Positions 41,031 to 51,301 of a DNA stretch of 64,000 bases are shown here, piece after piece; the stretch's first letter is position 1; every line of letters begins with the position of its first letter. The notes under the pieces are model-generated. The model was not told the origin of the DNA, did not search any database, and saw nothing but the letters and a program-made list of their open reading frames with translations. Made by a program: the position numbers and the translations under genes. The stretch comes from Mesostigma viride (Eukaryota; Streptophyta; Mesostigmatophyceae; Mesostigmatales; Mesostigmataceae). The stretch covers positions 8,456,693 through 8,520,692 of the forward strand of contig RPFO01000154.1 in NCBI GenBank assembly GCA_009746045.1, read 5' to 3'.

Positions 41031-42353
41031 ATGGCGGGTCTGACCACGTGCACGAGCGTACGGATCAACGCCAAGTCGGGGCAGGATTTCACGATCACGG
41101 CGGAGTCGGATAAACTCGTATTCCGGAGGTGGGACCCGACCACGTACGAAGAACAGGACGTGATGAGCATCTCGAGCGCGGGCCACGCCGTCGTGCCGAG
41201 TCTCGAGACAGCCTTTGTGGAGGCCGTGGGAGCAAACGATTGGAACGCGTGGGCGCCCGTGACGACGTCGCCTTCGGTTTACAATTTACAGGCGTCCTTT
41301 TCGAAATACAAACAATCCGGAAAGCACGTCACTCTCGGGTACACATTGCAATGGTACACGGGCCCTTCCGCGGTGTGGGAATTCGACAACAACGCGACCG
41401 ATACGGGGGCATTCGGTTACAACGCGACGCCGGATACGTACGCTACCAACTCAGGCAATGCGTCGAAACCGTATAGTCCTTCAGTGTTTATTCGCGGAAC
41501 GCATGCGCTCAACGTGTCGAATTCGGACGAAGGCGTGAAGATCTGCACGCCCAGCACGAACGCCGGGCTGTACACCGTCCTCAACGGAGATTTGACCCTG
41601 TCTCTCTGGTTCATGACGACGGACAACACGCTCCAGAACCAGGCGATCATAGGAACGAGCGCCGAGTCCGCCTTCGCGTTCGACCTCCGCTACAACGGCG
41701 CGGGGGACGGCATGCTGAAGTTCGTGCATTCTGGAAACGTGGCGACGTACCGCGGCGCGGCGTGGACGCCGACCAATAACAAGTGGTACCATATCGTCGT
41801 GACCCGGTCCGGAAACAACGTGGCCATGTACGTCGACAACGGCGCGACAATGAACCTCGCGGCAAGTTCCGCGGGGACGAAAGTGGCGATAACCTCCTCC
41901 GCGACCGTGATGATCGGGCGGAAGTTCGGTTCGGCCACGGACTATGTCATGGGGTACATCGACGACGTGGCCATCTACGACCGCGTTTTGTCCAGCAACG
42001 AGATCGCCGAGCTGTACACGCAATCGGCCAGCTCCGTGTCCGTCTCTTCCACGTTCGACGTGAGGGGGCTACCGACGGGAGCGGCCGTCACGGGCGTCCC
42101 TTTCACTGCCGTGCAGCCGTTCCAAAAGACAGGGGGCTCGAACAACTACCACGAGTACATCGACGACGTGAGGGACGCCACGTCCATGGCGGCCGGCGTC
42201 CACTCCAACGCGAAGTCGGTCGTCGTAGGAACCATGAACGGCACGGCGACGGTCGTGCGCGACGGAACCGGGTCCTTGCTCCGGTTCAGCGTTCCCAAGT
42301 TTATACCGGGGACATGGACCGTATCGGGAAAAATCGAGTACGACGTAGACTAG
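41031..42353 (+). CDS. LamG-domain fibre-type protein (440 aa)
   Basis: Starts MAGLTTCTSVRINAKSGQDF. The N-terminal ~60 residues (ITAESDKLVFRRWDPTTYEE) resemble those of the genes at 42688 and 51302. Residues about 115-330 form a concanavalin/LamG domain: LTLSLWFMTTDN, NNKWYHIVVTRSGNNVAMYV, IGRKFGS, GYIDDVAIYDRVLSSNEIAE. LamG folds bind glycans or matrix proteins. A C-terminal beta domain follows. Probable surface adhesin of the virion. Confidence 0.75.
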   Translation: MAGLTTCTSVRINAKSGQDFTITAESDKLVFRRWDPTTYEEQDVMSISSAGHAVVPSLETAFVEAVGANDWNAWAPVTTSPSVYNLQASFSKYKQSGKHVTLGYTLQWYTGPSAVWEFDNNATDTGAFGYNATPDTYATNSGNASKPYSPSVFIRGTHALNVSNSDEGVKICTPSTNAGLYTVLNGDLTLSLWFMTTDNTLQNQAIIGTSAESAFAFDLRYNGAGDGMLKFVHSGNVATYRGAAWTPTNNKWYHIVVTRSGNNVAMYVDNGATMNLAASSAGTKVAITSSATVMIGRKFGSATDYVMGYIDDVAIYDRVLSSNEIAELYTQSASSVSVSSTFDVRGLPTGAAVTGVPFTAVQPFQKTGGSNNYHEYIDDVRDATSMAAGVHSNAKSVVVGTMNGTATVVRDGTGSLLRFSVPKFIPGTWTVSGKIEYDVD

Positions 42354-42598
42354 TACGGCGTCGTCTGAGAGACGCCCGCGGCGCTCAAAGCAGCCTGTGC
42401 GTCCGTCTCGTGGTACGCCTTCCACATTTCGGGGATCTTGTGGTAGGGAAGGGCTAGCGTGGTCTTGGCGATTTCCTTCCAATCGTATTTATCCTTATAC
42501 TTTTCGAACCCCGTGTCGGCGTGCGCGAGGCCCATGGCCACGTTCGCGTATAAAAAGGTCAGAGCCAAGGTGGCCTTCATCCAGCCTCCGAACGTCAT
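42350..42598 (-). CDS. small protein with N-terminal hydrophobic segment (82 aa)
   Basis: ATG at 42598 (MTFGGWMKATLALTFLYANV). One signal or anchor segment, then a charged soluble part with KYKDKYDWKEIAK. It overlaps the LamG gene by 4 bases at the stops. Unknown. Confidence 0.55.
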   Translation of the reverse strand: MTFGGWMKATLALTFLYANVAMGLAHADTGFEKYKDKYDWKEIAKTTLALPYHKIPEMWKAYHETDAQAALSAAGVSQTTPY

Positions 42599-42687
42599 GG
42601 TCGCGATGTCTGTGATATTCAATAAAGCATGACATAATATCTCGTTGCGTTCGAAGCGAGCAAAAAGTTTTGGACCGGTATCCCAAA

Positions 42688-45600
42688 ATGGCCGATTGTG
42701 GAGTCGTCCGCGCGAAAGCGCTCAGTGTCGAGGGCGCGGACGGCGCATTGTGGCGATTCCGCGTCAAAGACCATGCACTCCGAGTGGAGAACCAGATCGA
42801 CGAACAGTGGTACCTCGCCTACACGTACCACGGCGACATGGCCGCGCCGTACATGGGGTTGGAGGGGGGCACGTGGGAGTTTCAGCAGCACGTCGAGGTC
42901 CACGGGGACCTCATCGTCCGCTCTCTTCTGAAACTGCCGTACACGAACCGCGCGCAGTACGACGGCGCCGACCCGTCGCAGATCGTGCCGAAGGCCTACG
43001 CGGACCTGTTCCCGTCCTGGGCGGGGACGGAGATTCTCGCGGGCCTGACGGACGTGAACGCGGCCGGCGTCCAGAACGGCATGGGGCTCGTGTACGACGC
43101 GGGAACTTCGAAGTGGGTTTCCAACAACGTGACGGAACGCGGAGAGTTCCGCTCGTCCGCGTTCGCCGCGGACGTTACCCATGCCAACGTGGTAGCACAG
43201 GACTTGGTCAAGGCGCACGTGGGCGGTTTCTCGTCTTCCGCTTCGAACGCTCCCGTACACGCCTTCCATCCGGACACGGACGTCAACGTGACCGCCGTGT
43301 GGATCGCGGTGCACAAGTTTCCCGCGCCTGCCTCGCCCGCGGCGAGTTTCGGACAGGTAGAGGTGGAGGTGTGCGACGTGGCGGCGGAACCAGCGGCGTA
43401 CGGCGGCGAAGTGACGCGCGTGGTTACCACGGGGCCTCTGGACATGCTGACAAACGGCGTATGGGACGCGGCGACCGCTTCGTGGACGCTGGTCGCCAGC
43501 ATCGAGCTGCCTGGCGCGCAGAAGATCGACCTGGCCAAGGACAAGGCGTATCGCGTCAACGTCCGCGTAACGACGACCGGCGCGCCGGCTGGGGACACAG
43601 CGCGCGTGACCGTGGTCCTGGCCGGTACGAAGACCGACTTCGCATCGGACGTCTCCGCGCCCGTTTCCACCCCCGCGCCGTTCGTGGCGTCCGTGACCGA
43701 ATCGATGTTCGCGGTCCAGCACGGGTACGATGACTCGGATTCGAACAACCTCGTCGTGGTATCGGAGGCGTACAAGGGCCTCAAGACGGGCGTGACGGGA
43801 GCGTCGCTCATGGCCAAGTCTGTGAGCCCCGAGGGCTTTGTCTCCCGCAAGCTAGACTCGTCGCAAGGAAACTCGGGTTCGCGCAATGGAACCATGACGT
43901 TCGACTCCCTCCAGGAGGGAAAGCCGTACGATGTTTACTTGGCCGCCAAGGACTCGGCCGGCAACGTGTCCTCCGTCATACACGCCACAGTTCATACGAG
44001 CGGGGGGGATTTATACGGCATTCCGTATGATGCCGTGAAAGCCTTTTGGGATTTCGAAGGAAGCCGTCCTTTCGACCGGGTCGGGGGCGTGGAGATGCGC
44101 ATGTCGACGTTCCAGCCCGGTGTCCAGCTTGCGAACTTTGACGACTTCCAGATCTACGACAACGCGATCCGGTACGGCGTTCAGACCGGCGCGGACGAGG
44201 GGTTCCGCGCCGCCTTGACGTCCCTCGGATTCCCCGTGGATTCCGACATGACGATCGTCATGGACGTGTACCTCCCTTCGTCGATCGCGACGTCGGCTGG
44301 CATCACGCAGACGACTCTGTTCCGGTATGGATCGATTTCCGGGTCGCGTCACGTCGCCCTGTCCATATCGACGGCAGGCGGCGTGCTGTACATGACCGTG
44401 GACGGGCGTTCTGGGAACGTCAACCGGTCCACGGCGACGGTGCGTCTCGCTGCTTGGAACCGCGTCTGTGTAGTGCGAAAACGCGACTTGTGGTCGTGGT
44501 ACTTCAACGGGCGCCAGGTCACGAGCGGCGATCTCAACGAGGGATCAGATCCGTACGTCGTCGGCACGTCGGAGATCCCCGTGGCGTTTGCGGACGATGC
44601 GACCTTCTTCTTGGCTACGTACGGTCCTTCGAACGCCCGGTGTCTTACGGGCGTCCGTCACACCAACATCGCGGTCTTGTCCATGGCCGCGGATAGTGCG
44701 ACGGTGCAGAGGATGCGGACGCCGTTGACGTTCGCGTCCGAACAGACAGAGAAGTCGTTTTTCTCTCCGTCCTCGTCCGTCACGACGCTGATGACGCCCG
44801 TTACGGGGTACGCGTCCTCTGAATCGTCGGTCGTGCCTCTGACGAAATCCGTGACGTCTGGATCCGATACGGTGGAGACTCACTCGGTGTTGTTCTCCGA
44901 CACCCCCAACTCGATCAACCGAATCGTGTTCCGCCGAGACCAGGACGTCTTACCTGGGGCGTTCCGTGAGCTCGTGGCCATCGACGTAGGCCAGAATAAG
45001 GGCGCCGCTTTGGTCTCGTACATGGATGACGGGTTCGCCAAGACGTCGGGCGACGCGATCTCGTTCGCCAACGGCGCCGTCACGAACGCGCCACCCACCC
45101 CCACGGGGTTCTGGACGTTCAACGCCAACGACGGGGCGAACACCGGGTCGTACGCGGGGGCCACCATGACCTTCGCGAGCGGCGTGGCCCCCTCCGGCGC
45201 CATGCTCACCATGGCCGAGGACGCGGGCGGGAACAACGCGTACGCCCAGGTGACCCTGGGCGCCGAGTTCAACGGAGGACTGGCCGCGTTCACGGTATCG
45301 ACCGAGTTCACGTTGGTAGCCAACACGCAGCCGTACACGACGATTTGGTCGTACGGTGACCCGGCGAGTTCTAACCCGTGCTATTTCCTGCTAGCAGACG
45401 CCACGGGCAAGCTGGCCCTCGCGACAAAAACGAACATCGTCAACCTTTCGGACGATTACTCGTTCTCGCTCAACACGCCGACTCGCGTGACAGTAGCAAG
45501 AACGACAGACGCCACGAACAACAACACCCTATTCAAGGTGTGGGTCGAGGGGACCACCAAGACTTGGAAAACGGACCAGACGATCGCGAACCTGAACATC

Positions 45601-48600
45601 GCGACCAAGTTGTTCCGCCTCGGGACCAACGACGCGTACCCGTACTGCAGCGAGGCTAAGTGGGACAACGTGGCCTTCTTCAACCAAGTCCTCACCCAGT
45701 TGCAGCTCGACAGGTACCTGGGGCTGTACACCGACCCCGCGACTCCCGGCGTCTGGTCCTTCGATTCGAACACGGGCGCCAACACGGGCTCGGCGGGGGG
45801 CGGGTACCCGATCACGTTCGCGTCCGGGTCCTCGCCCTCGTCGAACGCGGTCACGCTCGCGGAGGACAGCGGCGGCAATCTCGCGTACTCCTCGACGACG
45901 CTCGGGGGCGACTTCAACGGCGGCACGTCCGCGTTCTCGATCTACGTCGACTTCAAGGTGGTCTCCCTCACGCAGCCCAGCACGACGATATGGGCGTACG
46001 GCGACCCCACCGTCGGCAACCCGTGCGTGTACCTGCGCGTGGACAACACCGGCAAGGTGCTCCTTTCGACCTCCGGCGCCACAGTCAGCACGACGGACGA
46101 CGCTTCTCTCGCGGCGGGGTCGACGTACTCGATCGTCGTCTCTCGCACCACCGACGCGACGAACAACAACACTCTGTTCCGTCTGTGGATCAACAACACC
46201 GCCAAGACCCTGAAGACCGACCAGACGTTGTCTCTCGAGAACCTGGCGACGAAGACACTGCGGCTCGGGACCAACAACGTCTACAGGACCAACAGCGCGG
46301 CCGTATGGGACAATATACGGTTCTACAACCAGGCGCTGACGACGCAGGACGTGACGGGCGGTGTGGGAACCGAAGGCGCGCTCGCGTACTACCCGTTCAC
46401 GAGCGGGTCTATGTCGAGCAGCGGGACAAACCCGTCGGCGAGTGCGTTTTCCCAGACAGGGTCGAACCTCACCGTGTCCGGCGACAAGGCCGTAATGGCG
46501 ACGGTCAGCTCAAATGGTGCGGCGTACTTCTCGGCCCCGTTTGCGACGGGTATGCCGATCCTGTCCAGCTCCTGGACTGTCTCCATGACCTTCACGGCCC
46601 CTACGGGGAGCGGGACGCAGCTCGACTGCGAGCTTTTCCGGTACGGCGACAGCTCGACGACCTACATCGCAGTGTACGCGTCCGGGGACAGCCTTTTCCG
46701 CGTGCAGTCCGCCGGCGTCAGCGGCAACACGCAGACGTTCACGTCGGTCCAATCGCTCATCCAGGGAAAGACTTACAACCTCGTGTTCACGCACGTGGGG
46801 GGCGCCGCGAGCACGTCCGCGCGCTTCTTTCTATGGATCGACGGCGTTCAGTACCTGCAGTCGAACGCGGTCACGGTCCCGTCTCAGACGCTGTCCACGC
46901 CGGCGCTGTTCATCGGAAACGTGTCGGGGACGAGGTGGGCGAGCCAAGCCGCGTGGGACAACGTGCGGCTGTTCAACCGCGAGCTGACGGCCACCGAGAT
47001 ATTGGACATCTCCAACGGGGTGTACCCGGCCGCGACGTACCCGACCGCCTCGATGCCGGGCCAGTGGACGTTCAACGCGCTGAACGGCGCGAATACGGGG
47101 ACGCAGACGGAGGCTATGACGTTCACGAACATCGGAGTGACGGACACGGGCAAGGTCGGCAGCCTGGTATCCCCGCTGGACACGGGCACGGCCAACCATT
47201 ACGCGAACGTCGTTTTGGGCGCGGGGTTCAACGCGGGGCTCACCGCGTTCACGATATCGACCAACGTCTACTTCGAGTCCCTCTCCGGCGCTAACCAGAC
47301 CACGATCTGGGTGTACGGCGATGTGACCCCGGGAGGAAACGGCCATTTCTGTTACGTGAACGGAAGCAGCGGGCTCGAGGGGCGTATACAGCTCGGATCG
47401 GGAAACGCGCTCGTATACACGGCGGACACGTTCACGTTCACGACTGGCCAATGGTACAACGTCACCGTATCGCGTACGACGGATAACACGAACAATAACA
47501 CTCTCATGAAACTGTGGATCAACGGCGTGCAGAAAACGTTATTAACGAACCTGACGATTCTTTACGCGAACATCACGAACAAGAACCTGCGCCTCGGAAC
47601 GAACGCGAGGTACTCCTCCAGCCACCCGGTGCGATGGGACAACTTCCGGTTCTTCAACCAGGCGTTCACGCAGACCGACGTCAACAACCTCCTCGGCCTC
47701 GGGACCCCCGGCATCTCCATCGCCGCCAACGGAATATGGACCTTCTCCGCCAACACGGGCGCCAACACCGGGTCCGGAGCTGGCGGGACGTTGACGAACT
47801 CGGCCAACGCGTCGTTCACCTCCAACCAGCTTCAGATCGCCGAGGACGGAGGCGGAAACTCCAAGTACGGAACCGTCACTCTCGGCTCCGAGTTCTCGTC
47901 TTCCGACTTCTCCGTCTCTGTCGACTTCACGCGGCTTTCCTCGACGTATGCCTACACGTGTCTGTGGGCATACGGCCAGCCTGGTACGGGAACCGCGTGC
48001 CACTACCTCGTCATCGACCAGTCGGGGAAACTCCTCCTTTGCGACGATACGGGACAGGTTGCGACTTCCGACGATTTCACGCTGTCCCTCTCGACCACCT
48101 ACAACATCGTCGTGGCCCGTACGAGTGTCACTACAGACAACAACACGTTGTTCAAGATGTGGATCAACGGCACGCAGAAGACCCTGAAGACGACGCCCGC
48201 TCTTGTCCGTCACTCGCTGACGACCAAGGAGTTCCGCATCGGCACGAACACGCGGTTCCAGGTTTCCAACCAGGCCAAGTGGGACAACATCCGGTTCATC
48301 AACAGCGTCGTGACGCAGGCGGACGTCAACTATTTCGTCACCCCGACGGCCTCGCCCTCCCCCGACGCATTGTGGGCCTTCACAGGTTCCAGTGGGGCCA
48401 ACACGGGAACCTACACGTCCTATCCCCTGACGGTGGCGTCCACGGGGTCGTACGTCTCCGGCAAGCTGCGATTGCCCGAGGACAAGGGCGGGAACACCGT
48501 CTACGCGACATCGGCGTTGGGCGGGGCGTACACGGGTGGCTCGTCCGAGTTCTCGGTCGGTATCGAGTACCGCGTCGAGGCCGACGCCGGGCGGCAGACC

Positions 48601-51264
48601 TGCATCTGGTCCCTGGGGCAACCCGGGACGGGCACCGCGTGTCATTACCTGCTCGTCGACGCGAATCGCAAGTTGTACATCGCCTCCGATTCGGCGCAAG
48701 TGGCCACGACGGACAATTTCACCTTGGCCGTGGGAACGCTCTACCGCATCGTCGTCACCCGTACGGCCGATGCGACAAACAACAACACCCTGTTCCGGCT
48801 GGTCGTCGACGGTGTCGCGAAGACATTGGCGTCGAGTCCGTCGCTCGTGAAGGAATCGATCTCCGCCAAAGACCTGAGGCTAGGTACGAACGCCAGAATC
48901 AAGACATCGAACTACTCCAGTTGGGATAACGCCCGGTTCTGGAACCAGGCCCTATCGTACCAGCAGATCAGCGACGCCTTGGACCTTTCCAAGGCGTACA
49001 ACCCCTCGCTGGCGTCTCTGTACCTGATGAACACGGCGCAAGGACAGGGCAACCGCGCGGGGGTGTTCACCGGGTCGTTCGACCCGGTGTCCAACCTCCA
49101 GTTCAACTCCGCTTTCAGCGACGCCAGCAGGTACTGGCTCGCGACCACGAGAGACGACCTGGGACACTGGAGGATGTATCTCTCCACCTCCGCCCAACGG
49201 CCTCTGAGTTTGAAGCAGATGACGAGGATCAGCACGAGCAACTGCTTTTCGACAGGCACGTGGGTGGACCCCGACGAGACCCAGCTCCTTGGGGGAGAAG
49301 TGCTGGGCCGATGGACGTTCGCGGGCGGCGTGGGAACGAACGCCGGATCCGGAGGAACCGCGACGATCGTCCCTGTCAACCCGACGGTCATCTCCTCGGG
49401 CATGCTTTCGTGCGCCGCGACCTCCACGGCGGGCGCGTACGCGTACCTCCCCGGCACGTTCCCCAACGACGAGAGCCCCTTCTCGATCGCCTTTCGCATG
49501 CGAACGACGGGGTCCGGCGCTGTCGTGGGCTACGGAGACGCGGCGAACTTCTACCAGATGGTCGCGGGGTCGTCCATCACCATGTACGCGCGCCGTAACG
49601 GGCTCGGAGGCGCGCAAGGGTCGAGCGTGGGGGTAGCTATCGGGGGAGGCGTCGTGTTGAACGACGGGGCGTGGCACGCGGTGTGTCTGACGTTTTTCTC
49701 GGACGGAAACACTTCGACGATTCGGTGCACGGTAGACGGGTACGTCAGCAGTGACGTGACCCTCTCCAGCCCCGTACTTCCGTCGTTGCCGACTCTGTTC
49801 TTCGGCGGGCGGAACGGAGTTTGGACATCTCCCGCCGTAGACATCGACGACATCGTCATCTGTCTGGGCGTGCGCGGATCTCTGCGCCCCGCGCGCCTAG
49901 CTCTAGCCGTGAGCGACCCGTATGTACGCACTGGTACGGATATGTACGACCGCGACACCGTGGGCGTGCACGGTCACATCCGTGGGTCGCACGAGTGGGA
50001 CGTCGACGGATCGCACGCGATGTCCGCGGCGACCCAGTCCGCCTCCACGCTGGCCGACGCGACATTCTCAAACGACAAGCTTACCGTCTTCAACGGAGCA
50101 GGGGGGGTCAACACCAAGGTCTTCTGGCGCGATTTTCTGCCCAAGGGGCAGTTCTACTTCGAGTTTACGCTGGCGAATGTGACGACAGGGACGCTGCATC
50201 TGGGAGTGGCGCGGTTCGACGGCGCGGGCGAGTCGGTGCCCCTGGCCCCCGCGGTGACTGCTTCGGGGACGTACATGTTCTGCTACGACAGTACGAACAA
50301 CAAAATCTGGATCGGCCGCGACGGCGTGTGGGACTCCTCCGCCGACCCCGCGTCGAACACAGGAGGTACGAGCATCACCGCCAGCAAGACCTACTGGTTC
50401 TTCGCCCAACCGCCGGCGGGGAGCTCCCTCACCACGCGCGAAAGGTCCACTTACGCCGCCCCTGCCGGATTTTCGTGGTACGCATACCCGGACGACGACC
50501 GAAACGTGGCCTCCAGGACCACCTTCGGCGTCGTCGCTCCTACGTGGGACCAGTACACGTCCCTGGGATCTCCCGCCATCGACTCGCTCGTTCTTCTCCC
50601 GCATCAGGGCGTGGACGAGCTGTACACCCTCAACGGCTCCTTCTACTCGATCAAAGGGTACGAGGCCGAGCACGCGCGCATGTGCGTGTTCACGGACCTC
50701 CGTTTCGACGCAGGACAAGACTTCGCGGTCCTGTTCCGGTACCAGGAGCAAGGTGTCCGGCCTCTGGACATCTTCACGGGTGTGGCGATCATCGACGACG
50801 ATCTGAGGCCGTTCGCGTACTCCGCGACATTGGACGACGCGGATCCCAACACGAACGTGCAAGGGACCTACCTCAACTACGGCACCGGTTCGCGCTCCGC
50901 CCTGGCCATGATACTACCCGCGGGGAGCGCAGGAAAGGTGTACCACTGCACCGGATCCGGATCTCAGCGCAACCTCGTGGCCTTCACTAACGACCAATAC
51001 GCGCCTCTGAGCGGCGAGCCGTTCTGGGTGGCCTTTGCGCGCGTAGGAGGGGCCATTAGGCAGTACTTTTCCACCAGCAGGGACAGGCCGTTCGCCCTTT
51101 CCGAGATGCGGACTATGATGGATTATACAGAGACAACGACCGGCGGATCGGGCGCGACAAACGTAGCGTACACGCACCCCGCCGACCACGCGGGGGCCGT
51201 CCGCTTCGTTTTCGCCTCGATCGCCGCGACCGGGACAGTGCAGTACTGTGGGGTTATTTCGTAA
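42688..51264 (+). CDS. giant multi-LamG fibre protein (2858 aa)
   Basis: ATG at 42688 (MADCGVVRAKALSVEGADGA). The N-terminal ~60 residues are a shared module (RVKDHALRVENQIDEQWYLA). About eight LamG/concanavalin modules follow; their opening strands start near 44038, 45100, 45749, 46381, 47059, 47733, 48366 and 49306, giving a period of about 650 bases (~215 aa). Hallmarks repeated in most modules: G-x-W-x-F...GANTG, LAEDSGGN, IWAYGDP, RTTDATNNNTLFRLWING, LRLGTN, WDNIRFFNQ. A SPRY-like segment (KGQFYFEFTLANVTTGTLHL) and two beta segments end the protein. Probably the longest host-binding fibre of the virion. Confidence 0.85.
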   Translation: MADCGVVRAKALSVEGADGALWRFRVKDHALRVENQIDEQWYLAYTYHGDMAAPYMGLEGGTWEFQQHVEVHGDLIVRSLLKLPYTNRAQYDGADPSQIVPKAYADLFPSWAGTEILAGLTDVNAAGVQNGMGLVYDAGTSKWVSNNVTERGEFRSSAFAADVTHANVVAQDLVKAHVGGFSSSASNAPVHAFHPDTDVNVTAVWIAVHKFPAPASPAASFGQVEVEVCDVAAEPAAYGGEVTRVVTTGPLDMLTNGVWDAATASWTLVASIELPGAQKIDLAKDKAYRVNVRVTTTGAPAGDTARVTVVLAGTKTDFASDVSAPVSTPAPFVASVTESMFAVQHGYDDSDSNNLVVVSEAYKGLKTGVTGASLMAKSVSPEGFVSRKLDSSQGNSGSRNGTMTFDSLQEGKPYDVYLAAKDSAGNVSSVIHATVHTSGGDLYGIPYDAVKAFWDFEGSRPFDRVGGVEMRMSTFQPGVQLANFDDFQIYDNAIRYGVQTGADEGFRAALTSLGFPVDSDMTIVMDVYLPSSIATSAGITQTTLFRYGSISGSRHVALSISTAGGVLYMTVDGRSGNVNRSTATVRLAAWNRVCVVRKRDLWSWYFNGRQVTSGDLNEGSDPYVVGTSEIPVAFADDATFFLATYGPSNARCLTGVRHTNIAVLSMAADSATVQRMRTPLTFASEQTEKSFFSPSSSVTTLMTPVTGYASSESSVVPLTKSVTSGSDTVETHSVLFSDTPNSINRIVFRRDQDVLPGAFRELVAIDVGQNKGAALVSYMDDGFAKTSGDAISFANGAVTNAPPTPTGFWTFNANDGANTGSYAGATMTFASGVAPSGAMLTMAEDAGGNNAYAQVTLGAEFNGGLAAFTVSTEFTLVANTQPYTTIWSYGDPASSNPCYFLLADATGKLALATKTNIVNLSDDYSFSLNTPTRVTVARTTDATNNNTLFKVWVEGTTKTWKTDQTIANLNIATKLFRLGTNDAYPYCSEAKWDNVAFFNQVLTQLQLDRYLGLYTDPATPGVWSFDSNTGANTGSAGGGYPITFASGSSPSSNAVTLAEDSGGNLAYSSTTLGGDFNGGTSAFSIYVDFKVVSLTQPSTTIWAYGDPTVGNPCVYLRVDNTGKVLLSTSGATVSTTDDASLAAGSTYSIVVSRTTDATNNNTLFRLWINNTAKTLKTDQTLSLENLATKTLRLGTNNVYRTNSAAVWDNIRFYNQALTTQDVTGGVGTEGALAYYPFTSGSMSSSGTNPSASAFSQTGSNLTVSGDKAVMATVSSNGAAYFSAPFATGMPILSSSWTVSMTFTAPTGSGTQLDCELFRYGDSSTTYIAVYASGDSLFRVQSAGVSGNTQTFTSVQSLIQGKTYNLVFTHVGGAASTSARFFLWIDGVQYLQSNAVTVPSQTLSTPALFIGNVSGTRWASQAAWDNVRLFNRELTATEILDISNGVYPAATYPTASMPGQWTFNALNGANTGTQTEAMTFTNIGVTDTGKVGSLVSPLDTGTANHYANVVLGAGFNAGLTAFTISTNVYFESLSGANQTTIWVYGDVTPGGNGHFCYVNGSSGLEGRIQLGSGNALVYTADTFTFTTGQWYNVTVSRTTDNTNNNTLMKLWINGVQKTLLTNLTILYANITNKNLRLGTNARYSSSHPVRWDNFRFFNQAFTQTDVNNLLGLGTPGISIAANGIWTFSANTGANTGSGAGGTLTNSANASFTSNQLQIAEDGGGNSKYGTVTLGSEFSSSDFSVSVDFTRLSSTYAYTCLWAYGQPGTGTACHYLVIDQSGKLLLCDDTGQVATSDDFTLSLSTTYNIVVARTSVTTDNNTLFKMWINGTQKTLKTTPALVRHSLTTKEFRIGTNTRFQVSNQAKWDNIRFINSVVTQADVNYFVTPTASPSPDALWAFTGSSGANTGTYTSYPLTVASTGSYVSGKLRLPEDKGGNTVYATSALGGAYTGGSSEFSVGIEYRVEADAGRQTCIWSLGQPGTGTACHYLLVDANRKLYIASDSAQVATTDNFTLAVGTLYRIVVTRTADATNNNTLFRLVVDGVAKTLASSPSLVKESISAKDLRLGTNARIKTSNYSSWDNARFWNQALSYQQISDALDLSKAYNPSLASLYLMNTAQGQGNRAGVFTGSFDPVSNLQFNSAFSDASRYWLATTRDDLGHWRMYLSTSAQRPLSLKQMTRISTSNCFSTGTWVDPDETQLLGGEVLGRWTFAGGVGTNAGSGGTATIVPVNPTVISSGMLSCAATSTAGAYAYLPGTFPNDESPFSIAFRMRTTGSGAVVGYGDAANFYQMVAGSSITMYARRNGLGGAQGSSVGVAIGGGVVLNDGAWHAVCLTFFSDGNTSTIRCTVDGYVSSDVTLSSPVLPSLPTLFFGGRNGVWTSPAVDIDDIVICLGVRGSLRPARLALAVSDPYVRTGTDMYDRDTVGVHGHIRGSHEWDVDGSHAMSAATQSASTLADATFSNDKLTVFNGAGGVNTKVFWRDFLPKGQFYFEFTLANVTTGTLHLGVARFDGAGESVPLAPAVTASGTYMFCYDSTNNKIWIGRDGVWDSSADPASNTGGTSITASKTYWFFAQPPAGSSLTTRERSTYAAPAGFSWYAYPDDDRNVASRTTFGVVAPTWDQYTSLGSPAIDSLVLLPHQGVDELYTLNGSFYSIKGYEAEHARMCVFTDLRFDAGQDFAVLFRYQEQGVRPLDIFTGVAIIDDDLRPFAYSATLDDADPNTNVQGTYLNYGTGSRSALAMILPAGSAGKVYHCTGSGSQRNLVAFTNDQYAPLSGEPFWVAFARVGGAIRQYFSTSRDRPFALSEMRTMMDYTETTTGGSGATNVAYTHPADHAGAVRFVFASIAATGTVQYCGVIS

Positions 51265-51301
51265 CTTTTTTTTTGACCGTATGCATTGTGATTTAATAAA
51301 A

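Noticed and set aside
45660-47294. 544-aa plus-strand open frame
   Set aside because: Out-of-phase shadow of the LamG fibre gene, rich in Arg and Gln with no domain.
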